A DNA stretch of 64,000 nucleotides from Paramecium tetraurelia (Eukaryota > Ciliophora > Oligohymenophorea > Peniculida > Parameciidae), in assembly GCF_000165425.1 (NCBI RefSeq), contig NW_001799411.1, positions 218,879 through 282,878 of the forward strand, in the 5' to 3' direction. Position numbers and translations under genes: made by a program. The notes under the pieces were generated by a model, which worked only from the letters and a program-made list of their open reading frames with translations, was not told the DNA's origin and ran no database searches. Positions 50,257 through 62,643 of the stretch are shown piece after piece. Numbering within the stretch: position 1 is the stretch's first letter; the number at the start of each line of letters is the position of its first letter.

Positions 50257-50753
50257 ATGACATTCATAGTAAAAACCAGGAAGGTACTCTTAAACAAAGT
50301 TTTGAACAGAAGACAATTAGTAAAGTGATCAATTAACTTTAGAGTGTTGAATTACTCCATCCAAATAAGCCAACTCCTTCATAGGAATCAGTTGTTAAGG
50401 AATTAGCAAGCAAGTACAAGGCAGATGAAAGAAATGTTGTCGTCTATGGTCTTAGAACAACATTCGGAGGAAATAGAACAACTGGATTTGCTTTGATCTA
50501 CGACACATAATAGTATTGAGTTCAGAATTAATATAGATATCTTCTCAAATTCGAGCCAAAATTCAGATTGAGAAGAAGAGGTATCATTCCAAAGAGAGAC
50601 GGAAGCAGAAAGGGATGGAAGGAAGTCAAGTCTAAGTTAAAGAAAACCAGAGGTGCTGAAAAAACAAAGATTTACATGTCAAGAAAGACAGACAAGAGAG
50701 AAGTCATCAGAGCTTAAAAGGAAACTTACCTTAAAGGTTTTGTTGGAAAATGA
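50257..50753 (+). CDS. RPS24: 40S ribosomal protein eS24
   Basis: About 150 residues. [32 protein letters not shown] and [20 protein letters not shown] match eS24 throughout; the C-terminus is basic. Introns near 50317-50339 (23 nt) and 50512-50534 (23 nt) restore frame. The usual eS24 N-terminus is about four residues longer, so a tiny upstream exon cannot be excluded. Small-subunit protein needed for 18S rRNA maturation. Ends at TGA 50751-50753. Confidence 0.96.
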
Positions 50754-50825
50754 GTGCATTTATACCACATTTAATAGTACATTATATATAAATATAAATA
50801 TTGATATTTTTTATTTAATTAATCT

Positions 50826-53800
50826 TCACTTTAACTTATCTTACTCTTGTCCCAACTTCTCCGTAGTACCAAAAAAGTTGATGATGTGCATAAGATTTTC
50901 ATATAGCTCTGGCAATTTGTCTTTAAAATGATCCTTAAAATTTTTCATACTCTCTTGCTTCTAAAGCAGTATAATCTTGTTATGATCGATAACATTTTTT
51001 ATATAAACCTCGAAATTTTCTAATTTGTCAGTCTTATCTTCATTTTCAACGATTTCAACATTAGGAAATAGTTCCTTGAGAATATTAGTAACATATTCTT
51101 TCTTTTCAATAAAGTCCTTCTCTTAATGTCTAGTAGTCTGTTAGTGTTTATCGCAATTTTAGCATCTAGTAATGTTGACATAGAATTTGCCTAAGTTCCA
51201 ATTCTCTGGAACCTAAGGTAAGCTCAAATTTTCTAATTCATTATCTGGATCTAATTCAGGTGCCTAATATAGGAAATATTATATATATACAGGAATTTCT
51301 TCAATGTACATTTTTGACATTTGGACCACAAGTCTTACTTGCTTATCATTAATGTTGAATTCGACTATTTTTTCATTCTCCTCTAATTCTACCTCATGTC
51401 TCAACGTTATTTCACTTTATTCTTCCAAGTATAAAAATTGGTTTTCTATTTTAATCTCATTAAGTTTAGAATTATTAGTAAATATAAAAGTTAACTTTCT
51501 TTATAAAGTGAGATTCAATGAACCAATAGATGCTCCAGACAAATAATCAAGAGGATATGTTTAGATAGAATCATTTTTCAATTTGACCTCTAATTTAGTT
51601 TCTTATTCATTTTTTTTTATTGAAATTTCGGACACTTCAACAGCATTAGACAATACAATATCTTGTTCTTCTTTTCCTGTTGATTTGACGATGATTTCCT
51701 TATAAGTATGTTTATATGATTCAATTTTTTGTGGTGGCTCAGGCTCACCTTTTTCTTATTTTTTTTTCTCCCTCAATTCCTTACTTTTCATAATACATTC
51801 CCTTAAAACAATCAGAAAGTGATCATAGTGAATATATTTCTCTTTGTTAATCGTATAGACTACTTCCATTTATTCACATAATTCATCAAATTTCTCAATT
51901 GTTATACGTAGTAGCCCAACAAATTGTATGTACCTCAGAAATTCTTTGTATGGCATCATATAATAGGGGGATAATTGTATCTTGGGTTTTATTACTTTAT
52001 GAAATTTAGTAGGAGGCTATTCATCATTCCTTTGAGGCTATAACAATTGTAATCCCAAACTTATATATTCATAAAGTTCAATAAATGGACTTAACAATTG
52101 CTTATAGGATAAGTTAGTTTATAAGAATTTCTTTAGTTTATCTACAGAATACCTTCGACTCCATTAAGGCGGTTCTTGAATCTCCTCATGATTGGTCTCT
52201 TGAGTTTTCTTCTAATCAATAGCTTATTCATATTAAATAACTAAAGCAGCTGGAATAGTTCTATTATTAATAGTAACTGCTTGATTTTGGGGAGGAGATT
52301 TGGATCTGCTTCCTGATTTCTGAGGAGATTATTCATATTGCTATATTAAAAAGAATATTAGATCTCCGGCAGATAGGTAGGAGATGTTATCTTTCTTTTA
52401 TCCCTATCTCCTACTCATCTTTTTAATTCCATTATATTTACAATAGAAAGTTTAGAATACTTCTTTAAATATATTGATTCTTTACAAATTCTCTGTGATT
52501 ACCAAACAGTCTTTTAGTACTAGATGATGAGTTGTGTATTGTCCAAATGACAATTAAGCTTCTGGGAAAATTAAGGAAGTGGAAATAGAAACTTAGTCAT
52601 CTCGAACTCCGTTTAAGCATAACCCCATATCCATATATTAGCCAGATTCGTTTAAAATCAAAGCTAAAAATTAAAATTCCCCCAATTTAATCGGCAATTA
52701 AGATGTAACAGTCAGTGGATTTTATTATTTAGTATTTTTGGGGTGGTTGTTAGGAATAAAGGTACTATAAACTTATTTGCTATCTAAATAAACACCCATT
52801 TCTAGAAGTTTTTTATTTTCTGAACTAATTTTGAGAATAGGGATCATTTCTTTTGAAGTTGTTCTATCAATTTTAACCCAAAAACATATTGTAAGGTGTC
52901 CTTTAGATCTAGTAAAATTTATATCTGAAAACTTCAATTAGATTTCTTCATTAGGAGCATCCTTTGAAAATACTTTATCCTCAACAAAGACTTGCTAAAA
53001 TGAATTATTCTTAAGAAGAGGAGCTTAAACTTTTTTGGGAATAATTTTCATGTTTTTGCATTAATCCTGCACTTGTTATTCTAAATTTTCATTTTATTGT
53101 TGAGCATCATCTAATTCCTATTATAGTTAACGTATCTTTTCATCCTTCGCTTTGATTTATGCTAAATAGGTATCTTATTGCTAATCTAACTTATCTTTTA
53201 GCACTATATTTTAAGAATCACTATTTTTCTTATCATTTTCTACTTTAGCATATTTATTTTTCCATTCTTTGAGTTCTTCAACTATTCTATTATACTAAAG
53301 TTAGAGTTCAATGTGTTAAGTTTCCAACAGATGCTTTTCTTAATAGATTGTATTAATTTAATTAGCAACCTCTTTTAATTCCTCATAATTCTATTTCTAT
53401 TCTAACTCTACTTTTAATTTCTCTATTTCAATATTTAATAATTAGACTTCAGTCTTATCATTTTGGATATCTTCTATTTTTTGAAGTAGTTATTATTTCT
53501 CCTTCTAGAATTCGATAGCTTCCTATTCATACTAAGACAACAATTTCTTTAACTCTAATATTTGTTATTCCAATTCTACTTTTTCTGACTACAATTATCG
53601 TATCAGCTATGTATTTTTCTCATTTTCATTCATCAACCTTTTTAATTTATCTGATAGATCTTTGTCTTAATCCTGAAAGTCTTACAACTTATCTTGCAAT
53701 TTTTTTATCTCCTCATCTTTTCCTTAAATAACCTTCTATTACTATAGCATTTCCTTTTGATGCTAAGCCTTTAAATCTTCAATTTCCTATTTCAACTTAT

Positions 53801-55602
53801 TGATTTCTGAATACAAAGAAAATGTTTTCTTGATCTCCTCCTCTAATTATTGTCTAAAATGATCTTAACTTTCATTTGCCTATGCAATCTATTCATATAA
53901 CCTCTCCAATTTTCTATCTTAATCTTGCTTCTCCCATTTCAAACCCTCCAATTCCTTCTTCATTTCAAATGCCTATTATTTAAGATCAGAAATCTCATTA
54001 TCTTATTAATCAATTCTCTCCATCAATGGAAGTACGTTCTTTTGAGATATCCTCATTTTATTATTCTGCGTATTCTAAATCTTAGTCTTTCTCTTAGACC
54101 TCCTTAGTCAATCTGAGTATTTCTACAGAATTGGCTTATATAGTTTATAGCTACCTTTCATTTAAGCCTGACAACTCTTTAGATTTGGCTACTGCCTACT
54201 CTACCTCTTGTTCTTTCTATTAAACCAATAAATCAACTTATTGTAATTGGATTTCCAACTAATTCAGATCCCTTTTGTATTACACACTCTACTTCTCCAA
54301 CTCCTTATACTTCTTCTACCATCCTTTTTCTAGCTCTTCCTTCTCTTACCTAGCTACATCATCAAAATTCTTCAATTAAGTTTCTAACAAATTGAGTTTA
54401 TTCTACAATGATCAACCATAATTTACATTCAATTGTTTATTTTTTTTCTCTTGCTCTTCAATTTCTTCTACTCTCTATTGAATGACCTTCTTTTACTTGA
54501 CAATTTCATCTTACAAATTCTAAACCTTATTCACTCTTGTGTCCAATAACTCAGCATGCAATTATTTGGATCTCCTTTGTTCCTCCTCCAACTTCTCTTG
54601 TCTTAATCCTCATCTCTTATAATAAGATCGCATTTTCACTATCAAGGCGTTACAACTTCTTATGTAATTGCTAGATATAGGTTTCTTTCTCCTTCAAAGT
54701 TTCTTCCAATTTGGTAATCCTGATTTTAAATTATTCATCATGAGTGTTGCATTTCCTTTGCCAATCCTAAACTTCCAATTGTTTCTCCCTCAACCTTCTG
54801 TTATTTTATTCCAAGGATTCGTTCGACATCTACAACTTATGTAATGCATCATGAAGATCATTTTCGATTCCTTGCATTTTTAACAGTTTTTCATAAATCT
54901 CCTAATACTTAGATTACCAATCATCTCTCTGCATCCCCAACATATCTATTTCCTCCCTCATCTATTGTTAATCCTTCTCTAATTCATTTTTTAACTATTA
55001 CAATTGTAATAACTTCGATATCAATCCTTCACTATTATAATTCTTGACCATCCAAATAACACTCTCCAATTCCTCCTTGGCCTTAATAGTCAATAACTCA
55101 CTCGCTTCCTTTAAATGGTTAGAATAATACACATTACCAATTTTGCAATAAGATTTTTAACTTAAATTTCAAAGTGGCAATGATGATTGGGTCCCAAAAG
55201 TGATTTGATTCCTCCTATAGAGTCTAGATGAACCAAACTATCGTTTTCTTCATTTTTAGTATTTGCCTGTTTTGAATCATTGCTTGAATAATTTGCAATA
55301 CTACTTCTTTTTTTCTCTTGTACGTAGCGAAGGAAATGTTGTTCCCATTATTTGAGACCTCTTATAGAATCCTCCTCCTGATGTTTCTTTAGTAGTTTTG
55401 AGAAAGGTCTGCTATTGAGGTTTCAAATTGAAGAGTTTAAGTGATTGGCCACCACTTTTGATTCGACGCACTTTGATATTATTGTATTTGTACTATTTCT
55501 TCTCTGGGAGTCCTAAGTGGGGGAGAGACTTCTCTCTCCGTACTTCCTACTCAGAGAATCTACCTGTTCGGATATTGAATCTATCTTTTCTTGAGTATTC
55601 AT
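50826..55602 (-). CDS. large coiled-coil protein with C-terminal globular region
   Basis: About 1540 residues. ATG at 55602. The N-terminal about 130 residues are Ser/Lys-rich (SGGQSLKLFNLKPQQQ) and spliced from several short exons. From about 55090 to 53080 a long coiled coil runs with dense Leu, Gln, Glu and Lys. A globular part follows (SQLPIKLGEFQFLALIL) and then a second charged region (QLSPYYMMPYKEFLRYIQF). No TGA separates the two halves: the frame of a candidate start at 52418 is simply the continuation, so I treat it as one gene. Introns seen near 54416-54439 (24 nt) and 55108-55136. One base appears extra near 54612. Possibly a basal-body or cytoskeletal component; family not recognised. 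Confidence 0.7.
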
Positions 55603-55718
55603 TATTAATAAAATAAAACTGTGTTATTGTTTATGTGGAAAAAAGAAAGAAAGTAAAGATTATTGCAAAATAATACTTGATTAACACATATAAATTAAAA
55701 TATATTGAACCTAATTAA

Positions 55719-56727
55719 ATGCAAGGGATTCTTATACAGTAGTAATAATTCACTTAGCAATTGATACGGATCATTTCCAAAGAGTTTGAGCCATCAGAAG
55801 GACTGGAATTAGAATTGAAACATGTGATGGAGTCTTTCTTTATAGAAATCAAACAACTGGAATATGAAATGAAAGAATCCATTGGTAAGTATTGTAATAA
55901 TTGTGCAAAGTACAAGTAAAATAGCTAATCATACTAGATAATCAATTATTGATGAATTTCACGATGCATAGCATGATTAATGGAAACACCGTTATGATGA
56001 ACTCAACACCGAGTTTCTCATCCTCAAAGCTTGCAATCAACAAATTGAATTGCAGAAAGCAGAACTCTAATAGAAGTTAATCGATTAACGGACTAAATAC
56101 GAAGAATTAAATAGATAAAAAAAAGAAGACAAGGATAATTATCGTCAATAATATGAGGCTCTCAAAAAGAAAGCCCAAGACAAGATTCATAGATTAAAGG
56201 ACAAGGTCGTCCTCTTCCAAACTTAACTCCAAACCTACGCCATCGAAAGCGAACATCTTAGAATTATTGCCTCAGAAGACAAATTAAATTCTCCCCAAAT
56301 GCCTACCACCATCAAATTCAAATTAAAAGCAATCCTCAAAGAAGTCCAGCAATTACGCAATCTATCCAATTCACTCCTCCTAGAAAATTCGAAAATCATC
56401 ATGCAAGCCAAAGAACAATTATAAATCCTGAATTTCAAAAAGGATATTCAAGGCACAATCATCAGAAGAAACAATACACCACCAGAACCTGCCAAAATCA
56501 AGTAATACTATTCTCAAAGTTAATCCATACAAAATAGCCCAGATCGAAAACTCAAAACTGAAAAACCAAATATGATAAGGAAATTAAATGTTACGAGATC
56601 ATCAATAAGTAAGAATTTATTAGCAGAATTTGATGCCTCTGCTCAAATTACTAAGTTTATAAAATAATACTACAATGCAGATTAATAATTAAGGAACAGT
56701 ACAGGTTTTCACACTAAATTGTTTTGA
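55719..56727 (+). CDS. coiled-coil hypothetical protein
   Basis: About 320 residues. MQGILIQQQQFTQQ starts the protein; an inferred 40-nt intron (near 55883-55922, longer than most here) joins it to a coiled coil of about 180 residues rich in Gln, Lys, Glu and Leu. A Ser/Asn-rich tail follows, ending TGFHTKLF at TGA 56725-56727. Divergent from the large coiled-coil gene with 116 bp between starts. Not recognised. Confidence 0.7.
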
Positions 56728-57395
56728 TAATTAAATTACGATTAAATACTTTAATTATTAATCTCATTATTTTTCACTCTTTTCAAATCTATACTCTTAA
56801 TAAGCTAATGATATTTTAAGCAAACAATCTCTTATTTTATTGAATTTCAAAAATAAAATTCATTTCCAACTAATTGTCCACACTTTCATAATTATATTAC
56901 TTATCTTGTTTGAGAGAGATATCGACAATTGTTCTATGTTAACTGGTATTACAGAATATCAATTCTATTTCCAAACTCTTTTTTAATACCATATCCCCAA
57001 CAATCTAGATTTGTAATGAAAGTTGAAATATTCTTAAACAATTGTCTTAAAAGGATAATAATGAGACATAATTATCATGTCCTACTTTTCCAAAATAGTT
57101 TCGAATGCTTTAAAAGGACTCAATTCTCCAATGGCTTTGAACATTTTCCCTAATAACATATTATCGAAATATATCTCGAATAATAATAAACTTCATAGGA
57201 CTTCCATAATTTTTGATTCAATAACTTTTACATCCTAAAATTGCAATAATTTAAGAATGAGATTGTTATTGCATAAACTATTAATTTGCATTATTTAGTT
57301 ATGGTGCCTTTTCATACAATCATATATTATTCTCATTATTCTTAAATAAATATCTCAAAACATCTGGAAACTAATAAATAAATTAAATAATAAAA
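56728..57395. other. intergenic, no gene seen
   Basis: About 670 bp of AT-rich sequence. A frame at 56929-57153 lacks coding character. No RNA gene or repeat recognised. Confidence 0.5.
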
Positions 57396-58350
57396 ATGCA
57401 ACCTCCTGAAGAAGTATCCATCTAATTAATCATTAGAAACCAAAAGAAGAAGGAGAATAAAAGCCAAAAGAAGAATAGTAACCGTAGTAACCACCACAAC
57501 AGTAGGAAAAGCCTCCTGCTAAGAATTACTTAGACTTATCTAACAAGCCAATTCCCCCCAATGCCACTGTGATCCAATTTGAAGTTTGCATCAATTGCTC
57601 AAAATCTCATTCGTTTTGTACTCAGCATGACGAACTACGATATGCGAAATTATATCATGAGTTTAAGGAAGGTAACTTCAGTTATTACTATATCCCTTAG
57701 CTGTTGAAGCTGGAATTCCAAATTCGTTTTGTGTAGTAAACCATGCAATTTAGAAACCTTCGATTGGAGCATTTGAAATCACTCATTAAAGTAATGCATT
57801 AATTTCTAATGTAGATAAAATAATTTACTCTAAAAAGAATTCAGGATTGTTTCCTGCTGTAGCACCAACAGTGGAAAGAATCAAAAGATTCCTTGATGAT
57901 CTATAAAATGGAAAGGATGTTAAAGGCTATGCTACAACTAAGGAAAAGAAGCTGGAGAAACCTATTGAAAAGAAGTCAAAACCTACATTTTAAGCTTACA
58001 TAAAAATGAAGGAGGAAGAATTTGCAAGATAGGAAGCAATTAGAGAAGAAAACGAGAGAAAGAGAAAGGAGCAAGAAGAGAAGGAAGAGAAAGAAAGATA
58101 GGAGAGAGAGAGAATTGAAGCAGAGAATAAGAGGATTGCAGAAGAGGAAGCTGCAAAGAAAGCCGAAGAGGAGAGATTGAAAAAGGAAGAAGAAGATAAA
58201 ATTAAAGCTGAGGAAGAAAAAAAGAAGGCTGAAGAAGCTGCAAAAAATCCTTAAAATTAAGAAGGGGGTGAAAAACCTCAAGAACAACCTTAAGGTGAGA
58301 AGCCAGCTGAAAAACCAGCTGAAAAACCAGCTGAGAAACCAGCTTAATGA
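57396..58350 (+). CDS. Rdx (selenoprotein W-like) thioredoxin-fold domain with Glu/Lys-rich tail
   Basis: About 300 residues. After a Pro/Gln/Glu-rich start (intron near 57414-57436), a domain begins with FEVCINCSKSHSFC, a CxxC redox motif following a beta strand, and ends with GAFEI and IYSKKNSGLFP. This matches the Rdx/SelW family order (CxxC...GxFEV...SKxxxGxFP). A second intron lies near 57672-57700. The tail from about 57950 is a charged single helix of Glu, Lys, Arg and Ala, ending in EKPA repeats before TGA 58348-58350. Cys occupies both redox positions; no selenocysteine is needed. Fusing a redox domain to a long charged helix is unusual. Confidence 0.7.
58315..58342 (+). repeat. coding EKPA repeat
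   Basis: Four tandem 12-bp units encode GluLysProAla (58304-58344) at the C-terminus of the Rdx-domain protein; the copies are nearly identical at DNA level, indicating recent expansion. Confidence 0.8.
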
Positions 58351-58413
58351 ATTATTCAAATAAATAAATAAGCAGATATAAATCTATATTTATGTATTTT
58401 TATAATACTCGTA

Positions 58414-61053
58414 TCATAATCTATCTGTAGAGATCGCACTAACCTTAATACCATCTTACAATGAAATGACATAAACTCTGTAAGTCTTATTTCTGTATTT
58501 AATATCTTCAGCAGCAAAAATTGGTTAATTTGTGACTTTAGAGAGTTAGCCATCTTTGAATGCTTATTTCAAAATTTGGTTTTGTAATATGGTTTATGAA
58601 ATAACAGATAAACTGTCTCTTTATTTCAGATTTTTGAAATAAATTGGAATATGAGGATATGGACTTTGACATGGCAATGCTGATTAATGAGCAAGTCCAG
58701 CAATCAAACCATCAAAACTTACAAATAAAGTCTTAATAAATATTTCTGCTTCTTTGTCTTACACGAAGTCTTTGAAATAGGGTAATTATCGAACACTTTA
58801 ATCATTTTAGCTGATGGTTAGTAACTCTAATTTGAGTTCTTTTTCAGGGATGAAATGTTATTCTCCATTTTCAAAGGTTTACTTTTAAAATATGTTAACA
58901 ATTTTATGGTAAGTTTCATCATTTTTAAAATGAGAATTGCCTGCATTCTAAATAATAATTAAATTTATTTACTAAACAATCTAAAATCCACTTATTTATT
59001 CTATCTTTGATATTGTAACCTCCTTTGAGTTAGAAACTAAGTGAGTTTGGTAAATAGGTTGGATCATATTATACATGCTTTTCTTTTTTAGGTAATTTGG
59101 TTTTCTTTTCATGAATTACAACATCTTCGCTTTCCTTTCTTACAACATCGTCTACCTTTATCGGTTAATGCTTGGTAATTTTTGTGACTTTGGGAAATAG
59201 TTAATGAATAATATTCTTGATTTCTTCGTCATAAGTTTCATCACTTTAATTTTAAAGATGAAGTTCTTTCAGACTCTTGAAGAGTTAATTCAAGTTCTTT
59301 TTTGACTCATTCGAAAATACATTCAATAAATCATCCTCAATATATTAGTGATCAATCTTTATCTCTTCATTAACAAATGGAAATTCAATAACTCCATTTA
59401 CTTGTAGTTAACTAACTCTGAAATTTTCAAAACTCTTGGCCTTCTTTACAAAGAATTGAACTTTCTCAATTGTAGTGCAAGTCCTTTTCATGGCAGTTAC
59501 AATCAATTCATATGAAAATGGCAAACTCAATTAATTAAATGACTTTTTTGTATGTGGATATAGGATGATTTTATTGTAAAACTAACTACATTTTGATAGA
59601 ATGGATTGTGCTTCTTCAGGGGTGTGATTATGTTCGAGTATTATAACATAATTGTCTCTGATTTTAGCATCTTGGATGTCACTAACAATTTGAGTTTGAT
59701 CATAGAATGATTGGAAGGTTCTGGCAAATGTTGATACTCCAACTCCATTAACACCCACAGGGATAATTAAAAATACATTTTCGGGGTTCTTTTAGAGATC
59801 TTCGCCAGTGTATACTGGTATTCTTGTTAAAGAACTTGGTTGATAGGAGGACCACAAGACTCTATATTCTTTTATTGATTTTAATTAATTCCATTTAAAA
59901 GTCTAGTTATTAAAAATGTTGTGTAAGATAATTGTGATGAAGTCATTAAAGTTGAATTTAATAGTTTTTTCTATTTTATTATTAGATTCCAATATTTTAA
60001 GGCCTTGTTCCTATATGCTCTAATAAAACTTGAATGGTCTAGGTGGTTTAACTTACAATGACTTTACAAATTATTTGAAATCTCTCTCAATATGTTATTC
60101 GTTCAATAACATTGATTAAATGTGTTTGTAGATTAAATACTCTGCTGTGTGTACAACATAGTATTGATCATTGAAGTACAAGATAGCTCCAGCTGATTCT
60201 AATTCAATATCACTTCTTTGAATTCTCTCTACATGTTTTTAGAGTAATTTTAATTGCAATTTGAATTAGGATGTCTTTGGATGTGGAAATCCATAGAAGC
60301 AAAACAATTATTGGGCTTATTCGAAATTCACATCGACAATGCCAATAAATTATAGAATGTTATCAGGATGATAGATCAGAGACTCCTGATTAATGATGTG
60401 ACCATATACGGTTCGATTGTGTAGATCAAATTTCAAATATTTAATTTTTTCTTGGCTGACTAGAATAAGGATATTGGCTTACATTCGTCCAAAATATTAA
60501 ACCACAACTCAGCCACTTCGACTGCTTAATCAAATCTCTAGAATTGAAATTCAGACAAATCTTTAGATGCCTAGGCCACTATTGTGAGATTGTCGCAATA
60601 GATTAACCAAGCATCAATTTCCTACTAATATCCAATCTTAAATAATTAACCTCCTGGGTAGGTCTGACTATATACAGTTTACTTATTTAGATATGATTAT
60701 CTTACAATTAGTTTGCTTTCGATTGAGTCCTTGATTATTTAATCCAGATTTGATTTAGTGGGAAATTAGACATCTTAGAAACCTACGATGGAATTAGGAC
60801 ATATTACCCCATAAAGTCTTGACTAGCTGATTCTGGTCATTGAATATTTGTAGGACTGTCTTATGATGATGAATCTATAATGAATGATTTCTTATTTTAC
60901 CTAATATTTTACATCATAAATCACAAGATTTTCTATAAACAATTTGTTTTAATCATGAATCTGTTGATCTTGATCATTACAATAGTGCAAACTAAATTAT
61001 TAATGATTCATATTATACAATTCGTATGGATCATTGCTTTGATATTAGGACAT
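58414..61053 (-). CDS. unrecognised large protein with degenerate P-loop-like motif
   Basis: About 850 residues, ATG at 61053, TGA at 58414-58416, with several introns needed to keep frame. Segments with strong coding character: YPGGQLFKIGYQQEIDAWL, FDLHNRTVYGHIINQESL, ESAGAILYFNDQYYVVHTAE and, near 59740, VGVNGVGVSTFARTF. The last is placed like a Walker A loop (GxxGxGxST) but has Val where the catalytic Lys should be. The C-terminal part contains SFDGLIAGLAHQ and a polar linker. The layout of an N-terminal domain followed by a P-loop-like domain might suggest RNA ligase/kinase families, but I could not confirm any signature. Function unknown; exon structure is only partly solved. Confidence 0.55.
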
Positions 61054-61107
61054 TAATCAATATTAAATATTAAATTTATTTGTAGTATCAAAAATTAATG
61101 TTTGTCT

Positions 61108-61628
61108 TCACTTACGAAGTTTGGAAATCTTGAGAAAACTATCATTTATTTTGTTGTTCAATTCTTCGTTAATATTCAAAGTTTTCATTCTCTCGCATAA
61201 TTATCTGAAATAATATTATCTGTTATTTACGCAATTGCATTTATTGAGTTGTTCTCTAAAAATGCAGATTATAGTGGCAACTTCTCTATCTCCAGAAAAC
61301 TTAGCAATTCTTACATTGAATTACTCTACTCACTAATAAATCCTTAATTCTTCCAATTGATCTCTGAAATCTCAGACAAGGAATCACTGGTTTCCAATTC
61401 GAAAATTGCATGAGCCATTCCGTCTTTTGAATATTTCAATGCCTGAAATAAATTGGAAAAAAACTATTTGCACATCATTATCATTTCATACTTCTTTCAC
61501 TTCAATTGGTTCTTACTACCATAACTTGCTAAAATTCTTTTTGTCTGGATCCTTTTAAGAAAAATATCCTTAATTACATTGAGACTCTATTTGTACAATA
61601 CGATCACTGGAGGAGGGTTTGAGTTCAT
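61108..61628 (-). CDS. small hypothetical protein
   Basis: About 148 residues after three introns (the second 28 nt, the third 26 nt near 61203-61228), each restoring frame. Starts MNSNPPPVIVLYKQSLND and contains KYSKDGMAHAIFELETSDS, then a helical C-terminus (LCERMKTLNINEELNNKIND) ending at TGA 61108-61110. No family recognised. Lies 54 bp upstream of the start of the next minus-strand gene. Confidence 0.6.
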
Positions 61629-61895
61629 TTAATTTTATAATAAAACAAATATTTAATTACATATAAACCATTCATAACTCATTAATTCAAAACGATCACA
61701 AGCATGATTAAAATTTTACACAAATTTAATTACAAACACACCTGAGATTACTCAGAGTGATAACTCAGAAATTCATTAAAGGATTTAATTTTATAATTGA
61801 AAAAAATCCATTCCTCCACTTCAATTGATTTTTAAAAATACTAAATGTAAAACATATAAACAAATAAAGTGAAAATCAGAATCTGTTATTCTTCC
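61629..61895. other. intergenic spacer
   Basis: About 270 bp AT-rich; nothing recognised. Confidence 0.5.
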
Positions 61896-62643
61896 TCATA
61901 AAGTTTAACCATACTTTTCATTCAACAAGATCTTAATTTTGAAGTAATCACTATGAGTCCACTCCCTCTTAGTTTCAGATTTCTCTAACATTTTAACAGC
62001 CTAAATTATATGTTTAAAATTGTACCTGTTTCCAAGTAACAAATCTCCCCTTTATTCTCAGTCTCTCCTCAGCCACCTTCTATCTGATATGGTAATGGAC
62101 TTTTTTTCCAAAAGTTCTATTATGCTTCTTCTCCAAGTATTTCTTTACTTTCAGTTTCCTTTACATTTCCTTTTGATTGGCTTTGGTATTGCACATTTAT
62201 TAAACCCAATTTTCGAATCTTAATGTTTATGGATCATCCAAAATCTTATAATCTAAACCTACTTTTATTCTTTGTAAGTCGTCTTGATTGATAAAATTCA
62301 AAATGAAGTTCTCCTGAGAAGTACTCGGGTAGTATTTCATATCTAAGTTGAACAAATGTTGATCAGCATTGATTGGAGGGGGAAGTTCTTTTGAAGGACA
62401 TTTTGGAGAGGGAAGGTGTTCTAAAGAATTGTCTGAGTGTTCAGAAGACTCGGTCTCCTCTGCCGTTGAGCATTCGTGGTTGTTCTTGAGGTTAAGCTCC
62501 TCATTTTCAACGAAGTAGCTTGTTTTTTTGAACAAGCCAAGTTAATGTTATGTGAAGATGTTCACATTGGATTCTTCGTCATAAAAACTGTTGTTTTGAA
62601 CGTGTTCGAACTCTGAAATTGTATCGTATTAGACTTATAACAT
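61896..62643 (-). CDS. CCT-motif protein
   Basis: About 240 residues. ATG at 62643, intron near 62001-62025 (25 nt), TGA at 61896-61898. The N-terminal half is acidic and Ser/Glu/Pro-rich. The C-terminal half carries a CCT motif: YLEKKHNRTFGKKVHYHIRQ followed by KVAEERLRIKGRFVTW. In plants this motif (CONSTANS, CO-like, TOC1) mediates nuclear localisation and contact with NF-Y or DNA, so this is a candidate transcription regulator. Family membership rests on the R-x-F-x-K-K ... AE-x-R-x-R-x-K-G-R-F-V spacing. No B-box or receiver domain is seen. Confidence 0.8.

Noticed and set aside
50826-52418. Separate gene starting at ATG 52418
   Set aside because: The frame is continuous upstream into the large coiled-coil protein without any TGA, so a single gene is simpler.
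57976-58359. Minus-strand Phe/Leu/Ser-rich frame of 127 residues
   Set aside because: It is the antisense of the Glu/Lys-rich helix of the Rdx-domain protein.
440-60000. TGA read as tryptophan
   Set aside because: Most TGA codons lie exactly at protein ends or within introns, so TGA is the normal stop; isolated internal cases are better explained as lesions or errors.
58414-61053. tRNA ligase assignment
   Set aside because: Only a vague domain order and a degenerate P-loop were seen; no ligase lysine motif or phosphodiesterase HxT pair could be confirmed.
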